From positions 186,001 through 250,000 of the forward strand of contig NZ_CP083757.1 of assembly GCF_020149935.1 (NCBI RefSeq): 64,000 bases of DNA, in the 5' to 3' direction. The stretch is from Marinilongibacter aquaticus. Lineage in GTDB: Bacteria > Bacteroidota > Bacteroidia > Cytophagales > Spirosomataceae. Within the stretch, counting starts at the first letter, position 1. Each line of letters begins with the position of its first letter. This document shows positions 19,109-27,642 of this stretch, piece after piece. The notes beneath the pieces were generated by a model, which had not been told where the DNA came from, made no database searches, and saw only the letters and a program-made list of their open reading frames with translations. The translations under genes were made by a program, and so were the position numbers.

Positions 19109-19672
19109 ATGGGGAAAGCCGATATTTTTGAACGTTTGAGAAATGCAGAGACCGTTTCTCCCGAAGATCCTGAAGTACACAAGCTGCGGGAAGCCTCGTA
19201 TAAAACAAAGGAGCTGCTCCTGAAAATGAATGCCAGTGCCGATCCTTCAGAAATCAGGGCTATTCTGAGCCAAATTACCGACACGGACATTGACGAAAGC
19301 GTGGCCGTGTTCACGCCTTTTCATATCAATTATGGAAAGCACACAAAAATTGGGAAAAACGTGTTCATCAATTTTGATTGTGTGTTTCTCGATTTGGGCG
19401 GTATTCGCATCGACGAGGGGGTGTTGATTGCTCCAAAAGTCAGCTTGCTCTCCGAAGGTCATCCGCTTTCTCCCGAAAACAGGCACGCCCTTGTGCCTAA
19501 GCCCATTCACATCAAGAAAAATGCGTGGATTGGAGCCAATGCCACAATCTTGCAAGGGGTTACAATTGGCGAAAATGCAGTTGTGGCAGCAGGGGCCGTA
19601 GTGTCAAAAGATGTGCCAGACAACATAATCGTGGGCGGTATTCCAGCGAAAATCATCAAAAGTATTGTTTGA
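19109..19672 (+). CDS. Sugar O-acetyltransferase (maltose/galactoside acetyltransferase type)
   Basis: A 187-residue left-handed beta-helix acetyltransferase using acetyl-CoA. The N-terminal helical maltose-acetyltransferase-like segment is about residues 1-60. Hexapeptide repeats follow ([20 protein letters not shown], then [20 protein letters not shown] and [20 protein letters not shown]). The catalytic His is probable in [12 protein letters not shown]. The ATG at 19109 is preceded by aatagg. It stands alone between a long gap and a convergent AraC gene. The sugar acceptor cannot be told. Confidence 0.9.
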   Translation: MGKADIFERLRNAETVSPEDPEVHKLREASYKTKELLLKMNASADPSEIRAILSQITDTDIDESVAVFTPFHINYGKHTKIGKNVFINFDCVFLDLGGIRIDEGVLIAPKVSLLSEGHPLSPENRHALVPKPIHIKKNAWIGANATILQGVTIGENAVVAAGAVVSKDVPDNIIVGGIPAKIIKSIV

Positions 19673-19731
19673 AGATAAGTAGAACGGACTGCGATAGACT
19701 CTTGAAAACCTGCTTCCGTTCGGTCTGGATT

Positions 19732-20619
19732 TCATCTTTCCCAATTGTAGTTTTCGGCAAATGCTGAAGGGCGAAAACCCGTATTTTTTTGAAAGAATCG
19801 TGAAAAATAAGCAGGGTCTTCAAAGCCGAGTGTTTGGGCTACTTCCTGTACATTTTGTTCACGGCGTACCAAAAGGCGTTTGGCCTCCAAAACAATGCGT
19901 TCGTGAATAAGGGTGGTGGTGCTTTTGCCCAAAGCATGGTGCACAATCTTGTTGAGGTGTTTGGTGCTGATGTGCAACATTTCGGCATACTCCGAAGCTT
20001 TTTTGCATTGCAAATAGTGCTGATCGATCAAGGTCTCCAATTGCCTTATTCTCGGTGTATTTCTGAAATGGGAAACGGTATGGCTTTGGGCTTCATTCCA
20101 AATTTGCCGGGCAATATCGATGTAAACCAGCTCGATCAGATTTCTCAATCGCGTGCCTTTTAATGCTCGATCACTTTGGTATTCTTCGTAAATGTGGGCC
20201 AATTGTGCGGGTATATTTTTGCGTAAATGCTTGTCCTTTATCTCCAAAAACGGGGGATTCTGAGTAGAAGCGTACATGGGGTAATCGTGCAAGGGCACGC
20301 GTGATTGCTGAAATTCGAAAAACTCCAAAGAATGGAAGAAGATGTAGCCTTCGGGCCGACTGTCGAAAACCCAATGGTGCGTTTGTCCGGGCCGCATGAA
20401 AAAGAGCGACCCCGGCTTGATAGTGTAGGTATTGAAATCGATCTCGTGTATGCCATGGCCCTGCGTGAAAAATACAAGAAGATAGAAATCGTGCTTATGG
20501 GGTTGTGTGATGGATTTGTGGTGTTTTTCTAGATGTTGAGAAAAGATATTGGCGTAGAATTGATCTTCGCCAAGACTTTCGTAAAAGGCCTCGATGTTTA
20601 GTATGGGATAGTTGTTCAT
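19732..20619 (-). CDS. AraC family transcriptional regulator
   Basis: A 295-residue regulator with an AraC-type cupin sensing domain (HKHDFYLLVFFTQGHGIHEI, and GSLFFMRPGQTHHW) and a C-terminal pair of helix-turn-helix units (KKASEYAEMLHISTKHLNKI and VQEVAQTLGFEDPAYFSRFF). The ATG at 20619 (MNNYPILNIEAFYES) fits the family better than the longer frame from 20676. It is convergent with the acetyltransferase and divergent from the DUF983 gene 97 bp away. Its targets are unknown; the effector is likely a small organic molecule or sugar. Confidence 0.87.
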   Translation of the reverse strand: MNNYPILNIEAFYESLGEDQFYANIFSQHLEKHHKSITQPHKHDFYLLVFFTQGHGIHEIDFNTYTIKPGSLFFMRPGQTHHWVFDSRPEGYIFFHSLEFFEFQQSRVPLHDYPMYASTQNPPFLEIKDKHLRKNIPAQLAHIYEEYQSDRALKGTRLRNLIELVYIDIARQIWNEAQSHTVSHFRNTPRIRQLETLIDQHYLQCKKASEYAEMLHISTKHLNKIVHHALGKSTTTLIHERIVLEAKRLLVRREQNVQEVAQTLGFEDPAYFSRFFQKNTGFRPSAFAENYNWER

Positions 20620-20716
20620 GATTGTAAAGATAAGAAAAGCGTTTTTTGTCCAATGATTGGCGAGATAATGTTTCAAGTATTAAGGGCTATTGTCGCGAAC
20701 TTTGAAAGAAAAAGCG

Positions 20717-21100
20717 ATGCGACTAAAAAATATATTGACACACAGGTGTCCGACTTGTGGCGATGGCCGAATTTTCAAGAAAAGTCACTTTTTCGCCTTC
20801 GATGAAGCAGAGAAAAGCTGTGCAGTGTGCGGCGAAAAATTTGAGAAAGAGCCCGGGTTCTTTATTGGAGCCATGTACATGAGTTACGGTTTGGCCGTGG
20901 CCGAATTGTTGGCTGTATTTGTCTTGGGGCAATTTTTTGTAGATGAGACATTCGACCTACGTATACTGCTTGCACAGCTTCTGGCGGTGCTTCTGCTTTC
21001 AGGCTTCAATTACAGGCTCTCTCGCGTGCTGTGGGTCTATTTGTTCACGCAAAAAAAGAATACGAAAGCAGAACCGCATGCAGACGCCCTTGGGGTCTGA
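20717..21100 (+). CDS. DUF983 family membrane protein
   Basis: A 127-residue protein with two CxxC zinc-knuckle-like pairs at the N-terminus (RCPTCGDGRIF and CAVCGEKF) followed by GFFIGAMYMSYGLAVAELLA and a second membrane helix (LLAQLLAVLLLSGFNYRL). This is the DUF983 pattern common in Bacteroidota and alphaproteobacteria. A TTG at 20690 extends the frame, but the ATG at 20717 (MRLKNILTHRC) matches the family start. Function is unknown. Confidence 0.85.
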   Translation: MRLKNILTHRCPTCGDGRIFKKSHFFAFDEAEKSCAVCGEKFEKEPGFFIGAMYMSYGLAVAELLAVFVLGQFFVDETFDLRILLAQLLAVLLLSGFNYRLSRVLWVYLFTQKKNTKAEPHADALGV

Positions 21101-21274
21101 GTAGGGAAGTTATGGGAATAAAACTTTATTTCTCGCTCACAACGAAATGTAGTTGGAACAGCTAGCAGTAGCCTTGCCATTGGCGATTAAATAGAGTTTG
21201 ATGTCTGTCATGTAAGAGTTTTGTTTAGTCTACCGATAGGCTTATAAAAAGTGTGTTTGCCAACTGATTAATAA

Positions 21275-21646
21275 TCAACTCTTTTCAGTTTGACCATTTT
21301 GCTTCCCCGCTAGTTTGGATTGGTCATTTCCTTCAAAAAGGTGCTTGAAGCTATTAAATACTGAAGCTCCTTTTGAAATGATTCCCTCTAAAGTTTTGAA
21401 ATCATCATTCATTTTCTTTTCCCTATCAATTTTCGGAGCAACTTCAAAAGTGATTTTGTGAGACAAGCTATCCTTCTTCTCCGAATTAGCGTTTAGTAGC
21501 TTGATATCCATGCCACCTTTCCCGAGTTTTTCAGTAACTACATTTACTTCAAATTTTATGTCATCGGTAATTTCAAAGCCTTCAGGAAGACCTACTTGGA
21601 TGCTTTTAATTGTTTCGGTAATAAGTGTTGAAATGTCATTATTCAT
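21275..21646 (-). CDS. Trypco2-like small protein (possible conflict-system component)
   Basis: A 123-residue soluble protein. The first 75 residues (ISTLITETIKSIQVGL, then IKFEVNVVTEKLGKGGMDIK and SHKITFEVAP) follow the helix plus beta-sheet pattern of the trypsin-co-occurring domain Trypco2, a module found with proteases and effectors in predicted bacterial immunity and signalling systems. The rest is charged and probably disordered. It starts 30 bp after the upstream membrane gene on the same strand, so they are probably co-transcribed. The domain match is from pattern memory and needs a profile search. The AT-rich composition of the pair differs from neighbouring genes. Confidence 0.5.
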   Translation of the reverse strand: MNNDISTLITETIKSIQVGLPEGFEITDDIKFEVNVVTEKLGKGGMDIKLLNANSEKKDSLSHKITFEVAPKIDREKKMNDDFKTLEGIISKGASVFNSFKHLFEGNDQSKLAGKQNGQTEKS

Positions 21647-21676
21647 GTTCTTGGAATAGTTTAATAAGGGAGTGAA

Positions 21677-22852
21677 TTACTTTACTTTATCTTTTTTAAT
21701 CGTGTTTTGTTCTAGTGCTTCACCTATTGCTTTTTCAAGTGATTCCAGCGTACTTAAAATTGATTCTTGATTCAAACTTTCATCTCCTTCGTATTGTATG
21801 CCATGTAGTAATTGGTCATATTGTTCTTTAACCTCTTGAGCCACTTTCAAGCTATCTTGTCTAACCTTAAACACTCTTTTTCTAATACTACTTATAAGCT
21901 TTTCAATTTCTTCTAATCTGAAATCATATTTTCCTAAATCATTCTTTTTTATTGATAAGGATTTCACTAGAAAATTCTTTAAAGCCGTTTCGCTCAACTT
22001 TACCAAATTGGTCTGCTCTCTTATATTTCCGTTTTCATCTAAAGCCTCATTAATAACCAAATAGTATTCCGATATTAACTTATTCAGTAAATCTAGAACT
22101 TCAGGGCTTATAGGTTCGACGTCCTTTTTCGAGATCATACCTGACGCCAAGTCCAGGGCTACTTTAAGATCGGTGACAATGGAAGTCAGTTCTTCAAACT
22201 TCTTAGTTACATGATTATCTAGAACCAAATGAAGATTTTCAAATAGGGCAGAAAGATGCTCTAAAGTGCTTTGATATCTTCCAAAAAGGGTACCAGAATC
22301 CTTTGGGATATATCTTTGGAAAGCATTGAAAACTACCAAACGATTCATTTCAAGTACATTCTTGAAGCTTCCACTCTGTGCAGTTCTTTTAAGAATGTTA
22401 GTCTGCACCGGTTTACTATTTTCCATCTCATAGAAATTCTTTAAGAGTGGTAAATTTGATTTTACATCGCGAATAATCTCCTTTAAATCAAAATGAACTA
22501 ACCTAAGGTTGTCTTTTAAATACTCATCTTTTTCTTTCTTTTTCTCTGCAAAATCCCTCTCTCTATTATTGACGTTTTGTTTGTATTGTAGTTTGTTTGC
22601 TTGAAATTGAATCCAGAAAGCCAGAAACGTCAAAATAACACCAGTGATAGCTACAAAAGGGTTCATAATGCCACCTATGGTATCTCCAATCTGCCCGGTT
22701 CTTGAAAAATCCAGTGCTTCAGACTTACTTGGTTGAACCAATAACTTTGGGGCAAAAAATGAGAAAATAAGTGCAATGAAGGCCAATATCAATAGCCCAA
22801 TCGTCCACCAATTCCATTTGCTATGTTCTTCTAATTCTTTTTCTGAATACAT
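21677..22852 (-). CDS. Membrane protein resembling putative phage abortive infection proteins
   Basis: A 391-residue protein with two N-terminal membrane helices (WWTIGLLILAFIALIFSFFA near 15-34, and NPFVAITGVILTFLAFWIQF near 63-85) joined by GQIGDTIGGI. A long helical, charged cytoplasmic part follows (NNRERDFAEKKKEKDEYLKD). This layout, including the GDTIGG-NPF signature, is typical of proteins annotated as putative phage abortive infection proteins. The last 150 residues are coiled-coil-like with no known enzyme motif. Low GC and the position beside tRNA-Ser suggest horizontal origin. The role is inferred; it could also be a membrane scaffold. Confidence 0.5.
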   Translation of the reverse strand: MYSEKELEEHSKWNWWTIGLLILAFIALIFSFFAPKLLVQPSKSEALDFSRTGQIGDTIGGIMNPFVAITGVILTFLAFWIQFQANKLQYKQNVNNRERDFAEKKKEKDEYLKDNLRLVHFDLKEIIRDVKSNLPLLKNFYEMENSKPVQTNILKRTAQSGSFKNVLEMNRLVVFNAFQRYIPKDSGTLFGRYQSTLEHLSALFENLHLVLDNHVTKKFEELTSIVTDLKVALDLASGMISKKDVEPISPEVLDLLNKLISEYYLVINEALDENGNIREQTNLVKLSETALKNFLVKSLSIKKNDLGKYDFRLEEIEKLISSIRKRVFKVRQDSLKVAQEVKEQYDQLLHGIQYEGDESLNQESILSTLESLEKAIGEALEQNTIKKDKVK

Positions 22853-23271
22853 TTGTGTTCTTTAATTTTTCACCTAACCTCCAAAACCTTCCTCAAGCTC
22901 CTCTTCATCAAATCCTCAATAGGCTCTATCTTACTCTGGGCTTATTTTTTTGCTCATTGCTGAAGGCCATTGGTGCGTTATATTTTAAAGCCCTATTTGT
23001 TTTGTATAGATTAAGAGTAGCATCGACTGTGTTTTTGGGAAACAGGGATAGTTCTTTGCATTGTTCCGACCAGCCTCTTTCTAAGGGGGGGCTAAATATA
23101 TAAGGTCTATCTTATTCATGGCACAATATATTGATATCTCTTAGTATTTAGAATTAAGATTGAGAGGTGTAAAAATAGTTTTTTTTAAGAAATGCTCTTG
23201 AATTCAAGGGCATTTAAAAGATATCAATTCTAGAGAGTATGTGAAAAAAAAACTTCCTCAATACAAAGGGC
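22853..23271. other. AT-rich gap between the abi-like gene and tRNA-Ser terminator
   Basis: About 420 bp with no convincing gene. On the minus strand, 22870-22938 reads as a 22-residue tail (KIEPIEDLMKRSLRKVLEVR at its end) that stops 18 bp before the abi-like start codon. It may be the last remains of a lost upstream gene. Confidence 0.35.
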
Positions 23272-23306
23272 AGAAAATAAAAAAGCTTCCAAAATTGGAA
23301 GCTTTT
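23272..23306 (-). terminator. Terminator of tRNA-Ser
   Basis: A ten-pair perfect stem (aaaagcttcc / ggaagctttt) starting four bases beyond the tRNA 3' end, followed on the minus strand by a T-rich tract. Confidence 0.85.
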
Positions 23307-23309
23307 CAG

Positions 23310-23394
23310 CAGAGGGAGAGGGATTCGAACCCCCGGACCTGTTACAGTCAACGGTTTTCAAGACCGCCGCATTCGACCGCTCTGCCATCCCTCT
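23310..23394 (-). tRNA. tRNA-Ser (anticodon UGA)
   Basis: On the minus strand the gene opens with the acceptor arm agaggga and ends with its complement tccctct plus discriminator G. CCA is not encoded. The anticodon loop cttgaaa carries TGA, the long variable arm (gttgactgtaac region) is that of a class II serine tRNA, and the T-arm holds ggttcgaatcc. The length is 85 bases. Confidence 0.95.
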
Positions 23395-23527
23395 ATTCAA
23401 ATGTGGATGCAAAAGTATTGGACTGCCTTTATAATGTCAAGCAAATGCACGTATTTTTTTGCATCCTGTTTCGGCTTATTTCCCTTTTTAGTGGGGCCTT
23501 GCGTATTAATTGCTTGATTTTGAATGA

Positions 23528-24007
23528 CTAGGCTAGAGCCAGTTTCGAGACAATTTCTTCTACAATTTTCTCTGGGCTTTGATCAATCGACACACGGATG
23601 CCGTATTCCGGCACTTCAAGATCGTTGAATTGCGATTGCAAAAGGCCGGGAGGCATAAAATGGTTTTTGCGACTTTTCATCCTTTTGTCAATCAAATCGA
23701 AATCCCCATCGAGAAAGACAAGTTGGGCCTCGTCTTTTTTCAAATCGGCAAAAAGAATGGAACGGTATGTTTCTTTCAATGCCGAACAGGCAAATACACC
23801 GCCCGTGTTTATGGCTTGTGCATGTATGGCTTTCAACCAGCCCATGCGGTCGGCATCGTGAAGAGGGATGCCCGCCGACATTTTGGCGATGTTCTCTTTG
23901 GGATGAAACCCATCGCCATCGAAAAAAGGTAAATTCAACTCTTTTGCAAGCCTCTGTCCAACTGTGGTTTTGCCACTTCCGCTTACACCCATTACATAAA
24001 TGATCAT
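23528..24007 (-). CDS. gntK: Gluconokinase
   Basis: A 159-residue kinase phosphorylating D-gluconate to 6-phosphogluconate. It has a P-loop GVSGSGKTT at residues 7-15, the substrate motif FFDGDGFHPKENIAKMSAG, DADRMGWL and ACSALKETYR, all typical of GntK/IdnK. The ATG at 24007 is chosen over a GTG at 24022 because MIIYVMGVSGSGKTT is the usual beginning. The gene stands alone between tRNA-Ser and an M20 hydrolase on the opposite strand. Confidence 0.93.
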   Translation of the reverse strand: MIIYVMGVSGSGKTTVGQRLAKELNLPFFDGDGFHPKENIAKMSAGIPLHDADRMGWLKAIHAQAINTGGVFACSALKETYRSILFADLKKDEAQLVFLDGDFDLIDKRMKSRKNHFMPPGLLQSQFNDLEVPEYGIRVSIDQSPEKIVEEIVSKLALA

Positions 24008-24118
24008 ATCGCAAATTTTCACAAAATAAGTGAAAGCTTAATTTTTTCCATATGATTTCGCTGGAAGATTCCATTGGGAAGATAATTCGGCTAGATTTGC
24101 AGGGAATACAGAAATGAT

Positions 24119-25309
24119 ATGGATTTAAAAGCGAAAGTAAAAAGCCTGGCTGAAGATCATTTCAAAGAGGCTGTGGAGACCCGCCGGCACTTGCACGCCA
24201 ATCCCGAGCTTTCTTTCGAAGAATTTGAAACGGCCAAGCTTGTAGCCAATAAGCTCAAATCATTGGGTTTGACTCCGACAGAGAATTTTGGCGGAACAGG
24301 TGTTGTAGCCACCATAGAAGGGAGAAACCCTTCGAAAAAGGTTTTGGGTTTACGGGCCGATATGGACGCACTGCCCATTGTGGAAGCCAATGAGGTGCCC
24401 TATAAATCGAAGAATGAAGGCGTGATGCATGCTTGCGGACACGATGTACACACCACCTCGCTCTTGGGCTGTGCCAAAATTTTGCACACACTAAAAGAGG
24501 ATTTTGAAGGGACAGTCAAATTGGTGTTTCAGCCTGCGGAAGAAAAAGCTCCCGGCGGGGCTTCCATTATGATAAAAGAGGGGGTATTGCAAAACCCTTC
24601 GCCGCAATACATGCTGGGTCAACATGTGGCTCCGAATATTCCTGTGGGAAAAATAGGTTTCCGCGAAGGCATGTACATGGCCAGCACAGACGAAATTTAC
24701 TTGACCGTGGTGGGTAAAGGTGGGCATGGGGCTGCTCCCGATCAGGGTATTGATCCCGTGGTGATTTCTGCACAAATTATTTTGGCTTTACAGCAGGTGG
24801 TTTCGCGGATGCGTAAACCGACGAATCCTTCGGTTTTGACTTTCGGTAAAATCATTGCCAATGGGGCCACCAACGTGATTCCGAATGAAGTATACATGGA
24901 GGGTACATTCCGAAATATGGATGAAGAATGGCGTGCCAAAGGTTTGGAGAAAATAGAAGAAGTGGCCTCTGGTGTGGCCAAGGCTTTTGGTGCCGAGTGC
25001 AAGGTCGATATCGTACACGGTTATCCCTTCTTGCAAAATGATCCCGAGCTTACCCGTAAAATACGCGGCTATGCTACGGAATATATGGGTGAAGCAAACA
25101 TCGTGGACCTTGATTTGTGGATGGCGGGTGAAGATTTTGCCTACTATTCTCAAGTGGTCGATAGCTGTTTCTATCGTTTGGGTACACGAAATGAGGAAAG
25201 GGGCATAGTCTCTGGTGTACATACGCCCACATTTGATATCGACGAAAAGGCTTTGGAAATTGGCATGGGCCTTATGGCTTGGAATGCCATTCAAGAACTG
25301 AACTCCTGA
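24119..25309 (+). CDS. M20 family metallo-amidohydrolase (N-acyl amino acid hydrolase type)
   Basis: A 396-residue zinc amidohydrolase of the hippurate hydrolase/N-acyl-L-amino acid amidohydrolase group. Metal-binding motifs are visible: GLRADMDALPI, HACGHDVHTTSLLG, PAEEKAPGGA and GQHVAP. A dimerisation lid domain lies at about 185-300. The closing His is in SGVHTPTFDID. A purine-rich aggga precedes the ATG at 24119. It has no signal peptide and is cytoplasmic. It probably releases amino acids from acylated or peptide-like substrates. It is convergent with the next gene. Confidence 0.9.
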   Translation: MDLKAKVKSLAEDHFKEAVETRRHLHANPELSFEEFETAKLVANKLKSLGLTPTENFGGTGVVATIEGRNPSKKVLGLRADMDALPIVEANEVPYKSKNEGVMHACGHDVHTTSLLGCAKILHTLKEDFEGTVKLVFQPAEEKAPGGASIMIKEGVLQNPSPQYMLGQHVAPNIPVGKIGFREGMYMASTDEIYLTVVGKGGHGAAPDQGIDPVVISAQIILALQQVVSRMRKPTNPSVLTFGKIIANGATNVIPNEVYMEGTFRNMDEEWRAKGLEKIEEVASGVAKAFGAECKVDIVHGYPFLQNDPELTRKIRGYATEYMGEANIVDLDLWMAGEDFAYYSQVVDSCFYRLGTRNEERGIVSGVHTPTFDIDEKALEIGMGLMAWNAIQELNS

Positions 25310-25320
25310 TTGCAGGAGTT
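25301..25320. terminator. Bidirectional hairpin terminator overlapping both gene ends
   Basis: A perfect eight-pair stem (aactcctg / caggagtt), loop attg, lies across the last codons of the M20 gene and the end of the convergent barrel protein gene. Confidence 0.6.
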
Positions 25321-25861
25321 AGTTCTTTGTCAAGTTCACACGAATACCGGCACTCACTTGAGGGTGCAGGAATAAAAGATCAGGCACGAGTTCGGCGTAC
25401 AATCCTGCATCCAAAAATACACCCAAATCATTGCCCGGGATATTGTATTCCAGTCCCACATTGCCCGCAGGGCCCAATGAAATCTGTTTTTCGGGGCGAA
25501 GCCTTTCGCCCAGCTGATTTTCATCGGCAGAATAGCCGCGGTAATTCACTTGTCCGCCAAAACCCGCATAGGCGTGTACGCCGTCGTTTTTACCCAGGCT
25601 AGTATTGAAATTATACAAACCCTGAAACATGATTCCACTGGCATCGTAATGTCCTTTCCGGTATTTGCGGTAACGCCCGTAAATGAAACCGTAGGTGCCA
25701 AAGTTCACATCGAAAGAGCGATCCCCGTATCGGAAATATTTCCGCAGGTTTAGGCCCAAAGGTTCGCCAACGCGAAGTCCTATCGCCATGTTTTTGTCGT
25801 ATTGGGCGTGCGTTTGAAGTGCACCAAGAATCAAAATTGAAAGCACGAAGATTCTTTTCAT
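25319..25861 (-). CDS. Predicted outer membrane beta-barrel protein
   Basis: A 180-residue exported protein (signal peptide MKRIFVLSILILGALQTHAQ). The mature part alternates in the way of beta strands with many Gly and Tyr (MAIGLRVGEPLGLNLRKYF, then SFDVNFGTYGFIYGRYRKYR and VHAYAGFGGQVNYRGY), and it ends with a strand, GIRVNLTKN. This is the shape of a small eight-stranded outer membrane barrel. It starts 22 bp after the DUF3299-like gene and may belong to the ABC operon. No specific family is recognised. Confidence 0.65.
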   Translation of the reverse strand: MKRIFVLSILILGALQTHAQYDKNMAIGLRVGEPLGLNLRKYFRYGDRSFDVNFGTYGFIYGRYRKYRKGHYDASGIMFQGLYNFNTSLGKNDGVHAYAGFGGQVNYRGYSADENQLGERLRPEKQISLGPAGNVGLEYNIPGNDLGVFLDAGLYAELVPDLLFLHPQVSAGIRVNLTKN

Positions 25862-25883
25862 GTTATTTGTTTGTGTTTGTGTT

Positions 25884-26330
25884 TTACTTTTTCACCACTT
25901 CGGCATCGGTCAGGATATAGGTCAATTCTTCAAGATCTTCGGAATTGAGCACCAAATTGCCTTTCAATGTCAAGCGTTCGTCTGTATCAAAACGGCGATT
26001 GCCCGTTTTAAATTTTATCGTCATTACAGATTCTGGCCCGGCTCCGCCGCAGAAAAAGCAAGAAGCGTAGGGATTGGCCGAAAGTACATAATAGTTGTTT
26101 TCCACATCGATGGGAATCATATAGCCTGTGATCTCCACCTGTTTGCTTTTCAGGGTCTTTACTTTTTCGCCAAATTCGGGTACGAGAATGAACATGCCTT
26201 CGTCTTTGTTCCAAATCTTGTTGAATGTCACATCCGTGAGTGTTTGCCACGAAATTTTCAAGGGGCTGTCGTTGGCAATGGCCAAAGTGGCCAATGCGGC
26301 GAAAAATGATATAAAAAGGTACTTTTTCAT
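25884..26330 (-). CDS. DUF3299-like periplasmic protein
   Basis: A 148-residue exported protein with a signal peptide ending near LAIAND. The core has VKTLKSKQVEITGYMIPIDV and the conserved ANPYASCFFCGGAGPESVM, whose CFFC pair could bind metal. It ends with a beta-rich domain (LTLKGNLVLN). This is the pattern of DUF3299-like proteins often found with ABC-type metal-related genes. It is the third gene of a minus-strand set (ATPase, permease, this, barrel protein). The metal link is inference. Confidence 0.65.
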   Translation of the reverse strand: MKKYLFISFFAALATLAIANDSPLKISWQTLTDVTFNKIWNKDEGMFILVPEFGEKVKTLKSKQVEITGYMIPIDVENNYYVLSANPYASCFFCGGAGPESVMTIKFKTGNRRFDTDERLTLKGNLVLNSEDLEELTYILTDAEVVKK

Positions 26331-26439
26331 AGGTATTAAGCTGTTTTAAGCGAAACGCACTTTCTGGTTTTAGGCCAATTGCCGAACACGTGCGTCTGGA
26401 AATCAGAACGCATCGGAAAGAGGCTTCATTCCATTGGGC

Positions 26440-27642
26440 TCAGTTTTTTGCCAAAGTTTTCGACAAATTTAAGCGATAAACACCCAAAGATGGCAAGGCG
26501 GCAGAAATAACCCCAATTATTATGGCCATGAGCAAAATATAAGCTTCGAACGGCTCGAATTTCCAGAGGTCGAAAGTAATGGCATATTGCTTGGCACTCA
26601 ATTGGGCGATAAAATACAGGGCAAATCGCGAAATCAAGATGCCGACCACAAAACCCATTACGCTCAATACCAAACCTTCGGAGAGCAGGAGGCTGAACAC
26701 CTTGGCCCGGCTGGCTCCCAAACAAAGCATGAGTGCTTTTTCATCGCATTCTTCTTTCAGCGAATTGTAGAGAGAAATGAACACGCTCAAGCCGGAGACT
26801 ATGACAATGAGATAGGCCAAATAAGTACAAACCGTAATGGCCGAACTGAAAAGTGAAAGCAAACGGTTGATCTCAATAGAAGGCAAGGCCGCCTGCATTT
26901 TGGTGTTTTGGTTGATCATTCTGGGCATGGTCATCATGCCCATGGGCGAGCGAAATTGCACCAAAGCCGCTGTGATTTCATGAGCTTCGTCTTCATGGGC
27001 CTCGTCTTCATGAGCATGTGCTTCGCCGTGCTCGTGAATATGCCAGATACTTTCGAGATTGGACAGGATAAGGCGATCGAGCACCGAGCCAGAAGGCTGA
27101 AGTATACCCACAACTACATATTCTTTGTCTGCATGTTTTTCACCTTCTTCATCAAGGCCATGAGCCGATTGAAAATGATCACCGATTCGCAAGGCGAGGT
27201 TTTGGGCCGTTTCGGCACCCAATACTACCTCCATTTCTTTGTCGAAATTTCTGCCTTCTGCGAGTGTGGCTCCGTAAAGGGCTTGGTATTTTTTGTTTGA
27301 ACCTACAATGCGATAAGCTCGGTAATTGTCGCCATAGGCCAAAGGGATGAAATTTTTAACCAGTCTATTTTGAGCGACAAAGCGTTGGGCTTCGTCCAGG
27401 GAAATGTTGCCGGTTGGGGCGTCGATATGAAAAATAGCGGAGAGGATGAGCTGCAAAGGCGAACCTTTGGCTCCGATCACCATATCTACATGGCTGATAT
27501 TTCCGGTGAATTTGCTTTCCAGTTGTTTCCCAATTTTGGCCACCAGTACGATTATCGCTACGCCGATGGCCATGAGCAATATACACAAGAGGCTGCTCAA
27601 TCTTTTGTGCCAGATTTTTTGTAGGACAAGCTTAATAAACAT
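26440..27642 (-). CDS. ABC transporter permease (FtsX/MacB type) with His-rich loop
   Basis: A 400-residue permease. The first membrane helix lies at about 15-37 (LLCILLMAIGVAIIVLVAKI). A large periplasmic MacB-core-like domain spans about 40-260, and three more helices follow in the FtsX domain (VCTYLAYLIVIVSGLSVFIS, LLLSEGLVLSVMGFVVGILI and AYILLMAIIIGVISAALPSL). The periplasmic domain contains a run of His, Glu and Asp residues near 195-217 (HIHEHGEAHAHEDEAHEDE), a likely metal-binding loop. The start overlaps the ATPase gene by 11 bp. Such systems usually move lipoproteins or peptides mechanically; the His-rich loop hints at metal sensing. Confidence 0.85.
   Translation of the reverse strand: MFIKLVLQKIWHKRLSSLLCILLMAIGVAIIVLVAKIGKQLESKFTGNISHVDMVIGAKGSPLQLILSAIFHIDAPTGNISLDEAQRFVAQNRLVKNFIPLAYGDNYRAYRIVGSNKKYQALYGATLAEGRNFDKEMEVVLGAETAQNLALRIGDHFQSAHGLDEEGEKHADKEYVVVGILQPSGSVLDRLILSNLESIWHIHEHGEAHAHEDEAHEDEAHEITAALVQFRSPMGMMTMPRMINQNTKMQAALPSIEINRLLSLFSSAITVCTYLAYLIVIVSGLSVFISLYNSLKEECDEKALMLCLGASRAKVFSLLLSEGLVLSVMGFVVGILISRFALYFIAQLSAKQYAITFDLWKFEPFEAYILLMAIIIGVISAALPSLGVYRLNLSKTLAKN

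Noticed and set aside
22870-22938. A 22-residue C-terminal-looking peptide (minus strand) before the abi-like gene
   Set aside because: Too short to assign to any family; kept only as a note on a possible lost gene.
22855-23103. An 82-codon plus-strand frame between the abi-like gene and tRNA-Ser
   Set aside because: The composition is like translated noncoding AT-rich DNA, and it starts opposite the abi-like start codon.
21101-23310. An integrated element at tRNA-Ser with direct-repeat attachment sites
   Set aside because: The 3' end of the tRNA (ggttcgaatccctc region) has no second copy near 21.1-21.3 kb and no integrase is present, so attachment sites are not claimed.
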